Positions 55,857 to 64,000 of a DNA stretch of 64,000 nucleotides are shown here, one piece after another (the first letter of the stretch is position 1; every line of letters starts with the position of its first letter). Below the pieces are notes generated by a model. That model made no database searches, was not told where the DNA came from, and worked only from the letters and a program-made list of their open reading frames with translations. Origin of the DNA: Poa pratensis (taxonomy: Eukaryota > Streptophyta > Magnoliopsida > Poales > Poaceae); assembly GCA_947311845.1 (NCBI GenBank), contig CAMZMU010000035.1, positions 2,564,532-2,628,531 of the forward strand, given 5' to 3'. The position numbers and the translations under genes were made by a program.

Positions 55857-58320
55857 GCGGGTACTGGACGATGGCTCCACCACAGATTTTAATGGCTATC
55901 AAGGCGAAAGTGTCAGAGGAGGCCCGCTCTTGTTTCCATCCAACTTACTCTGCGCTAACTCTTAGTACTACCAGTATTTATTTTCCTGATCACCATGAGT
56001 ACTAGTACAAACATGATTAGAAAATACGACTAGGAATATCTGGCAATTTAAAACGTATTTCTTAGGCGCAGGAAAGAAATTTTAAACTGGTTGACGGAGG
56101 GCTTGTTGCAAATCTAATGTCACCACATCCCCAACCTCCACCTGATACAAAATTTGGAGCACAGCTTACTACCTTTGTCGTCCGATGATGAACAACGAAA
56201 CCATCGCGAAGATCGCTAACAAATTGATTTAACTATTGCAATATGATAATTTCAATAGGAAATGGAACCATCCCCGTACAAAATCATCCTCAACTCAAAA
56301 AAGAAAGTGCTAACTTCGATACGAATGGAACCAACCCCGTACTCAATCAGACTCGCTGCGAATACGAAGCGAACATGCGTGTTGTAGCCATCTTGAGCTG
56401 ACCTGCAGTCCGCAGATACTTGCAAGATCGCTCGGCCTAGTTTATTGTTCGCACCAGGGTGAATTTGCATCGTCGTCAACATGTCAATTATGGACCTCGT
56501 GCCTCCTAATCCCATGAATTGAAAAAGTTGCATGTGGTATTTCCTTGCGATTCTCATAATACTATTTTTGATTGGTCCACTGTGAAGATCAGAATAGCAG
56601 ATCTAAGATTGAACTCCATGAAGCTAGCATGGTTGGAGACTTTGGACGCAATGTTGGTTCATGTGTGAGTGAGAGAGTAAATGAAACATCTGTCTTTTAA
56701 AAGACATGGACGGTGGGAATTTGCACCGTATATTTACTACTAGCCACGTCATCACAATCCAATGGCTCAACTACAGCTACAAAAGGATAAGGGAACAATG
56801 TGTAGGTTAAGTGGGGGAAATGCACTTCGGCTCATAGGTGCATCTACACCCACTACATAAAAAACGAATTTGAAAATTTCAAACAAAAATTTCAGGTGTA
56901 CATATGAACATTCTATGTTCGTACAAAAAAATCAGGATGATAAGACATTTTGTGCGGCCGGTGTAAAGAAAGACAAATCCCGGTCTTCGAAAATGACTAT
57001 GCTCATAACATTTTTTTTCTCTTTATTATACCGGTCACACAAAATGTCTTTCGATGCAAAACTTTTTTGTACGGATAGACATTTTTCAAACGTTCTGTTC
57101 CGTATTAGCATATCACCAATCTACATGTCTTACTTAATTTTCCTTTAGACGAGATAGGAGCATGTGAGTTAGTAATTCGTGGCGACGAGATAACTAGGAG
57201 TACAAGTGGATACAGTTCGTTGGTGACATCGTGCACAAATCTTGCCACCGCGAAAAGGAAGTCAACATGCAAGGTGTAGCCGTCTTGAGCTAACAAGAGA
57301 GTACCAGCCAGATTGCCCTAGGAACTTCCCTCTCTGCACCGACATGGATGTCTATTGCCATAGGCTCGTCAATTATTGATTTCCCCGATTTCCTAGGGCC
57401 TCCTAATCCCATGGAAAAAAATGTTCAATGTAACATTCCTTTGAGCTTCTCCTGGTACTTTTTTTTTTCATTGGCGTATAACCAATCTAGGTGTGAACTC
57501 CATGAAACTAGCATACGACCTAAGTTTGGGACTTTTGACGCAATTTTGGTATTCATGTGTGAGTGAGAGCGTAACATGTGTCCTTAAGACGTGGATGGTG
57601 AGGGTCTGCATATGGACATTAACTCCTAGCCCCTCCAACGGTTTAATTACAGCTCCAACAACCGCTAAAGCAGCAAGGCGAAGAACGGCAGAGGAGGCAC
57701 GCCCTTTGGTTCCCCCGAATTTACTGTGACCATAACTCTTCTTCATGTTTGCTGAGTAGGTAGAGACACGTCCTATGAAAACCTGATAATTTAGACATTT
57801 TTCTGGAGAAAAGTAATCTGCTAAAACCGGTTGATGACAGTCGTGTTGGAAATCTAGCGTTGATGTCCCGTACTAGCGCATCACCAAGATGCATGTGTTA
57901 CTAAATTTTCCCGTTTAACCCTCGTTCGTTTAATCCTGGGCAGGTATGGATTATGGCCCGATCCCGGTTGCCGGCCCAGCCCGGCGAGGTAAAACTTCCA
58001 GCACAGCGGTGGATGGATGAGAGGGAGAGCGTGTGTGTCACCGCCGGTAGTGGTGGATGGATCTCACGTCATCCCTCTGCTTCAATGCGGGAAGAATGGC
58101 AGAGGAGGCATGCTCTTTGACCCCCCCAATTTAGTTCCATCATAAAATTTTATTTATGTTGCTGATGAGTAGTAGGTACTCACGGAACACGATTAGAAAT
58201 GGGAGCTTTTTTACGGAAGTAAATATAAAACCTGTTGATGCCAGGCGTGTTACAAATCTAGTGGCTATACCGTAGCACACAACAAACCTGCATGCGCTAC
58301 TAAATTTTCCTTTGTGTTAA
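55857..58320 (-). repeat. Array units between the Harbinger-like element and the Helitron
   Basis: Modules with anchors at 56503 and 57400, proximal pieces at 55912 (CAGAGGAGGCCCGCTC), 57688 and 58095, and TTTAAAACC...GTTGATG..AGGCGTGTTGCAAATCTA-type blocks at 56090, 57830 and 58235. A stretch at 56800-57090 (GTGCATCTACACCCACTACATAA ...) is foreign AT-rich DNA of unknown origin. Confidence 0.75.
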
Positions 58321-60732
58321 CTAGCATGGTGGCCCTCGCAAAAGCGAGGGCGTTGTTCTAGTCGATTTTCTATATTTCTTGCTCTATTTACTTTGAAGGT
58401 CTGCAGACCGGGCTGAGCTTGTTTATCATTTATATTTGATATTCGGCTGGCCAGTATTGTTAAACGTCTGGACCATGTTTGTTAAGTAGACAACACATGA
58501 TATTGCACAGGGTATTTAATTTCCTACGTCAAAACATTTTTTTTAAATCAAACGCTATTTAGATTAGTAGCCTTAGAAAAAAGTAAATATTTATTCTTAT
58601 GGTACTATACATTCTATGAATAAGCAATGTAGCACACGATGATGTATTACGACCTCATATGCTTTTAGTTCCATTTGTTGATATAATGCATAAGATGCAA
58701 AACTTTTCATTGGCACGAACTTTGCCGCATCTATGTGTATCGTAGTACATATTAACTCGGAAAGTGTTTTTGTCTCCCTTGTTCCAGTGCTTCCTCCGTT
58801 TAAGAAATTTTGAAAGTCATATGTGTGAGTTTTAAATATTCTAAAAAAAACCCGGATGTAGCGAATGATATATCCGAGAAAGGTGCAAAATTTTAGTTCG
58901 AAATACTCGACATCATGCTATACACAAAAATAAAAAAATCTGATAAAACTTAGAGATTTGATAATGCATACTTAGACCCCACACTTTTGTCATTTTTGTG
59001 TAGGTCGGAATACAAACTATTTTAAGTTAATATTTTGCAATTTCGTGGGACATACTATTGGCTCAACCTGGTTTGTTTTGTAAAATTTGTTGATACTCAG
59101 AATTATGATTCTTGAATTTTTAAATTGGAGGGAGCATTGGAGCTCGGGGTCCAACAATCTTCACTCTTATTAATTCGATCAATTCCACAGGGTTAATGCT
59201 ACACGAAATGTATTTTCTTTTTCTCTAAAATTTTGTAACCTTTCTTGTCACTTTAGGTATCATCCATCCCTAGAAAACATTATTTTGAAATTGATTTTTG
59301 CTATAATACTTTAGTCACTTTGGATATCAACAATGTCTAAAACATTATTTTGGAAGCTAATGTAGGTATTCTCACTTTAGATTTTTTTTTGGTAGAACTA
59401 CCCATACAAAATGATATTTTAGAAATTAATTCATGTTGTAATTCTACTAAGCAAAGAAAGATCGCACATGTTTTTATATTTGTATAAAATTTAGCTTAGA
59501 GCCAAATACCCAGTTCATGGAGATCTAAACGTGGAGGCATACCAAGATCCTGACTGGTGAAAATATATAGCATCCAACAAACTAAACCTACTTACGAAAT
59601 AAAAGATGAGGCTCGAATTAACTAACATGCATAGGCGGTCATGTATAAATTATAAATATTGGTGTATAATGTATATATAGCCACAATAAGTTATGTTCTA
59701 TGTGGTTTTATATTCTCATGTGTGGGATTCCATCAATTCAAATTTGCGCATGTTTCTGCGTGAATTCTTACTACGCATGCACGCAGCCATCCAGCTGCTT
59801 GCACATGTGCTCGATTGATTTGTGCCACCGCTATAGTCTCTATCCTCCATATGACGATGATGCTCCCGGCGACGCACCATGTCACAACGGTGGCGACAAC
59901 AATTGTGTAGTGTAGGCTAGAAACAACGCATGAGATGGAATAAACGACTCTTGGATTTGCGAATGTTTCTGCATGAATTCTACCCACGCATGCACGCAGC
60001 CATCCAACTTTGCACATGTGCTCGATCGATTAGTGCCGCCGCTATAGTCTTTTATCCTCCATATGATGATGATGCCCCCGGCAACGCACCATGCACAACG
60101 GCGGTGACAACAGGTGTGTAGTCTAGGCTAGAAACAACGCGGGATGCAATGAAGTACTCTTGGATCATGGCGTCAGGCGCTCAATTGCTGACCGCGCTGG
60201 TTGACGAACCTTTGAGTTGAACGGTACATGTCTTTTATTTATAAGGCTGAGGATAGGAGAATTTTTGGAAAAAGTAACGATGGAGTTGTGTACACGTGAA
60301 TTATTAAATTTGTACTCGTATATGAGAGGGATTTAGATGTTTTCCGGCCGGCCGATCAGATCACACAAAGAAGTTCAGATTTCTTACGTGAGAGGGAGTC
60401 AGCTAGTTTTCGGCTGGCCTTTTAACGTGGGATCAGATTACAAAGCTGCACCTGATCTAAAATACAGTTTGGATATTCGTTTAGGTGAAGACTCGTGGTC
60501 ATCCGGGAACGTTGGACTTGATCCCACACGATTTGTTTTTTGAGGGAACGTGGTGTGATTTAGTTATACGTGTTGAAAAAACTTTTTGTACCTGGCTAAT
60601 ATTGTACGTAACTTTTCAATCTTTTAATCTCAACCATCACAATCAGTATCAACGGATTATATATTTCTAACCTATGTGCATTAACGTGGTGTGTCGAAAA
60701 ACTGTCTCATTTTGCTTTTAGTATATAATAGA
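58321..60732 (-). mobile_element. Complete non-autonomous Helitron (2,412 bp)
   Basis: On the minus strand the element begins TCTATTATATACTAAAAGC (60732 down) and ends with a hairpin GCCCTCGC-TTTT-GCGAGGGC (58351-58332), CACCATG and CTAG (58324-58321). It is inserted between A and T without duplication. The joined flanks TGTGTTAA and TAATTCAGGG exactly equal the uninterrupted paralogous sequence TGTGTTAATAATTCAGGGCG at about 48716 in another array unit. The interior is AT-rich, with two similar stretches at 59733-59920 and 59945-60125 (CGCATGCACGCAGCCATCCA, TGTGCTCGAT, GCCGCTATAGTCT). No Rep/helicase is coded. Confidence 0.95.
59740..60130. repeat. Direct duplication inside the Helitron
   Basis: CGCATGCACGCAGCCATCCA, TTGCACATGTGCTCGAT, CGCTATAGTCT, TATCCTCCATATGA and GGCTAGAAACAACGC occur at about 59775-59930 and again at 59987-60140, in the same order, giving a two-copy repeat with a spacing near 212 bases. 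Confidence 0.8.
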
Positions 60733-63700
60733 TAATTCAGGGCGACGGGATAAATGCATGTGAATACAATGCAAATGAATACGACTGCACTGGCTCTATT
60801 GTACTGGATTTCCGTCAGCACGAAAAGAAGCCAGCATGAGAGGAGCAGGAGCAGGCCAGAAAGCACGCAGTTCTTCCTTGTGTGAACAAGCATGGATTTC
60901 AACCGTGATTGACTCGTCGATTCTTGATTTCATCGACTTCCTCACGCCTTCCTGATCCCATGAAAAAAATGTTCAATGTGGCATTTCTTTGAGCTTCTCG
61001 TGATAGTATTTTTTTTCATTGGTGCGTCATGGAGATCAGAAGAACCAATTTAGGTGTGAACTACATGAAGCTAGCACAGCATGAAGGTTGGGGACTTTGG
61101 ACGTCAATGTTCGTATTTATGTTTGAGTGTGAACATAGACGAAACATGTGTCTTTTTAAAGATATGGATGGTGCCGGGTTTGCATGATAGCCATGTCATC
61201 ACAATCCAACGGCTTAATTACAATTGCAACAACTGCCACAACAAAATCTACTAACCTAGCTATTGAATACTACTTTATAAGCTATCGATATGTAAACTTG
61301 GACCTATAAAGCTTAAAACAATATTGGAAAGTTGAAACTGAATAGGGAATGTGGCAAAATGTGATTCATAGAAATATATATGTACTAATGTTAGACACAA
61401 AGGTTGTGATTCCCAATTTTGATTTGGTAGAGGAGGCACGCTCTTGGTTCCTGCTGAGTACTTACAGCTTGTTTTTGGGAGGAATGTAATATAAAACAAG
61501 CTGTTGCCAGGCGCGTTGCAAATTCAACGTTGTTGTTACCTATTACTTGGCCATATCATGCGAGGTGTAGCCGTCTTCAGATAACCACTAGGTCCTTGCC
61601 AGGCTGCGCTGAGCATTTCCATCTCTGAACGAGGGTGGGTTTCAATTGCCATCGGCTCCTCAATTCTTGATTTATACTATTTCCCGGTGCCTCCTACTTC
61701 CATGGAAAATAAAGCTTCCATGTGGCATTCCTTTGAGCTTCTCGTAATGCTACATTTTTTTTATGCATTGGTGCATCATCAAGATTAGAAGAACCAATCT
61801 ATAGGTGCAGACTCCATGAAGCTATCATACGCTGAGGTTGGGGACTTTGGACACAATGTTGGTATTCATGTGTGGGTGAGAGCGTAGACGAAACACATGT
61901 GTCTTTTTAAAGACATGGATGGTGGGTGTTTGCATGGGGATATTAACTGATAGCCACGTCATCACAATCCAACGGCTCAATTACAATTCCATCAACCGCT
62001 CGAAGCAGCAACCGATATCCCTAAATATAAACATGATATACATTTGTTGTCCGATTTTGAAGTGTAGGGTGCATGGCACCCTAGAGTGTGCGGTGGTCAG
62101 GCAAGTTTAACTCAAAATTTCTTATAACCGCCACAACAAAATCTACTAACCTAGCTATTGAATACTACTTTATAAACTATTGATATGTAAACTTGAACCT
62201 ATAAAGGTTAAAACAAGATTCGAAAGTTGAAACTGAATAGGGAATGTGGCAAAATGTGATTCACAAAAATGTATGTGTACTAGTGTTAGACACAAAGTTG
62301 GTGGTTCCCAATTTTGATTTGGTAGAGGAGGCACGCTCTTGGCTCCATCAAATTTGCTCTGCCACTAGTAGTATTTATGTTGCTGATAAGTAGGTAGACG
62401 AAGTATGATTAGAAAATACTAATTGCAGGAAAACCTGGCAATTTAAAACTTATTTCTTAGGGCAGTATTTTTTTTTAAAAAAAAACTGGTTGACACCGGG
62501 CGTGTTGCGAATCTAACGTCGAGCTCTTCCATCATGCGACATCACCAACCTGCATGTGTTACAAAATTTGGAGCATGTCCTGATAACAACCCAGGCCGAC
62601 GACCATTGCTAACAGTACAGATAACTACAAGGCGATAGGTGTCTATCAGCTGAGTACCTCTATCTTGGGACTGCGTACAACCAAACCTCTACGAATATCG
62701 ATAAGGCCTGGATTGGAAAGGCTGTTGATTTTTCCGCTCTATAATTCTCCACCCGTCATGCCTGTGAAATACACGGAAGTAGGGAGGTACGGAATTTTCT
62801 CCCGCGGTTTCCGGCCTAAAAACGGCCATCCAAGCAGGGCCTAAACAGTTTTGCCACACCAGGTGTCTAGGCTATACGAGTCGTGCATGATCCAGTTTGA
62901 TCCATTGTATTGTAATTTGATATTTACTGGTCAACGCTTAGCTGCTTTGGAATCATAATTAGTTTGCCTCCGGATAGATTGAAAAATTGTTATATTATGT
63001 GCAGGTGCTAATTATAATAGGAAATGCAACCATCCCTGTACAAAATCATCCACACTGCGAAAAAGAAGCGAGCATGCGTGTTGTAACCGGCTTGATCTAA
63101 CCAGAAGATATTCGCTAGATTGCTCGTCAGACTTTCTTCTACGCACCAAGGTGGAGCATTGTCGTCGACTCGTCAATTGTGGAATTTGCAGATTTCCTCA
63201 TGCCTCCTAATCCCATGAAAAAAAGTTCCTTGTCGTGTATTCTTGAGCTTCTCATAATACTATTTCCTAGTTGGTCCATCATGAAGATCACAAGAGAGCC
63301 AATCTAGGTAGCACACCAAGGTTAGGGAATTTGGACACAATGTTGGTATTCACGTGTGAGTGAGAGCGTAGACAAACCATGTGTCTTCTTCTTAAAGACA
63401 TGGACGAGGGATCCACGGATTTTAATGGACATCAAAGCCAAGGTGGCAGAAGAGGCACGCTCTTGGTTCCATCCAATTTACTCCGCCCACTAACTCTTAG
63501 TATAACAATATTTGTGTTTCTGATCACCAGGAGCAGGTAGAAACATGATTAGTAAATACTACTACGAAAACCTGGCAATTTAAAACATACTTTCTTAGGC
63601 GCAGGAAAGAAATCTTAAACTGGTTCACGCAGGGCGTGTTGCAAATCTAACGTCACCACATCACCAACCTCCACGTGATACAAAATTTGGACACAACTTA

Positions 63701-64000
63701 CTACAAGTGGACAGGTGCTAATCAGCTCACAACCTCTGTCGTCCGATGCTGAACTACCAAACCACCACGAAGGTCGCTAACAAATTGATTTAACTATTGC
63801 CAAATGCTAATTTTAATAGGAAATGGAACACCATACAAAGTATCCTCACCCCGGAAATGAAAGTGGTAACTTCAATGCGAAATAGAACCAACCCGATACT
63901 CAATCAGACTCGATGCGAAAATGAAGCGAATATGCTTATTGTAGCCGTCTTGAGCTGACCAGTAGATACTTGCCAGATGGCTTGGCCTAGTTATTCTTCG
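60733..64000 (-). repeat. Distal array units to the end of the window
   Basis: Modules with anchors at 60944, 61691 and 63201. A local duplication is visible: AATCTACTAACCTAGCTATT, GAATACTACTTTATAA and GTTGAAACTGAATAGGGAATG occur at 61245-61345 and again at 62135-62245, each followed by GGTAGAGGAGGCACGCTC (61428 and 62320). The stretch 62570-62990 is not clearly part of a module. The array is cut by the window end. Confidence 0.75.

Larger units (their letters stand above)
45060..64000 (-). repeat. Degenerate tandem array of the aspartic-protease 5' flank
   Basis: Starting in the promoter of the protease, a flank module recurs in one orientation up to the window end. Anchor CCTCCTAATCC (or a variant) falls at about 45380, 46888, 48922, 50436, 51842, 53213, 53767, 56503, 57400, 60944, 61691 and 63201. 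It is always followed by GATCAGAAGAACCAATCTAG, GTGTGAACTCCATGAA, GTTGGGGACTTTGGACGC, TATTCATGTGTGAGTG, AGCGTAGACGAAACATGTGT, TTTTTAAAGACATGGATGG, GCCACGTCATCACAATCCAA and CGGCTTAATTACAACTCCAA. A second anchor, GGCAGAGGAGGCACGC, occurs at least ten times, at 44905 and from 48492 to 63446. Three units carry protease coding fragments. Units are roughly 0.6-2 kb and diverged by indels and later insertions. Array orientation matches the gene. Confidence 0.9.

Overview
The window is nuclear DNA of a grass, most likely Triticeae (wheat, barley or Aegilops type). The evidence is spliced plant genes with GT-AG introns, a copy of the Au-type SINE with its 14-bp target duplication, Stowaway MITEs flanked by TA, and Helitrons, MULEs and hAT and Harbinger elements nested in one another. 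No complete LTR retrotransposon is visible, only a copia gag scrap, which is unusual for 64 kb of Triticeae DNA and suggests a gene-proximal region.

Layout. 1-4.3 kb: mostly unassigned DNA with a 63-bp Stowaway and a decayed poly(A)-type retroposon. 4.4-5.9 kb (+): a two-exon BC10/GT14-type glycosyltransferase with about five frameshifts. 6.2-6.6 kb: a copia gag relic. 6.9-10.3 kb (-): a ten-exon MAF1 gene (repressor of RNA polymerase III) whose splice sites are all intact but whose frame is broken by two single-base deletions. A 1,036-bp hAT element sits in its second intron, directly behind the splice donor. 11.99-17.73 kb (+): a full-length but decayed LINE with a 16-bp target duplication, inserted upstream of MAF1. 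18.2-18.6 kb: a MULE-type MITE.

19.2-34.1 kb: an old, fragmented duplication field (two repeat families, here called U and V). It is interrupted by a 6-kb Helitron-like insertion ending at 27997, which itself contains a long inverted-repeat element filled with a GTTAC-rich minisatellite. The same field holds a GC-rich four-copy minisatellite and several retroposons. 34.65-35.95 kb: a retroposon with an 11-bp target duplication. 36.30-41.99 kb: an apparently complete, potentially autonomous Mutator-like element with TIRs, a perfect 9-bp target duplication, an uninterrupted spliced transposase of 1,138 codons, and a convergent second gene coding a GRF-like zinc finger plus a membrane helix. 42.2-42.6 kb: the Au SINE.

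43.2-44.7 kb (-): the only apparently intact host gene, a single-exon nepenthesin-type aspartic protease of 506 residues. From its promoter to the end of the window (about 45-64 kb) runs a degenerate tandem array of its own 5' flank. Three units keep 5' pieces of the coding region (46.2, 48.2 and 49.7 kb); the rest keep only the flank. Distant relatives of the flank module lie in the U family at 19.7, 28.4 and 31.0 kb. The array was later invaded by a Stowaway, a 69-bp hAT MITE, a Harbinger-like element with a captured ORF, and a 2.4-kb Helitron whose exact empty site survives in a neighbouring unit.

The most notable points are the intact MULE with its accessory membrane/zinc-finger gene, the protease-flank array, and the broken MAF1 copy with its donor-abutting hAT. 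Because the MULE transposase and the protease read without error, the indels in MAF1 and the glycosyltransferase are more likely real decay than base-calling noise, but this needs read-level confirmation.
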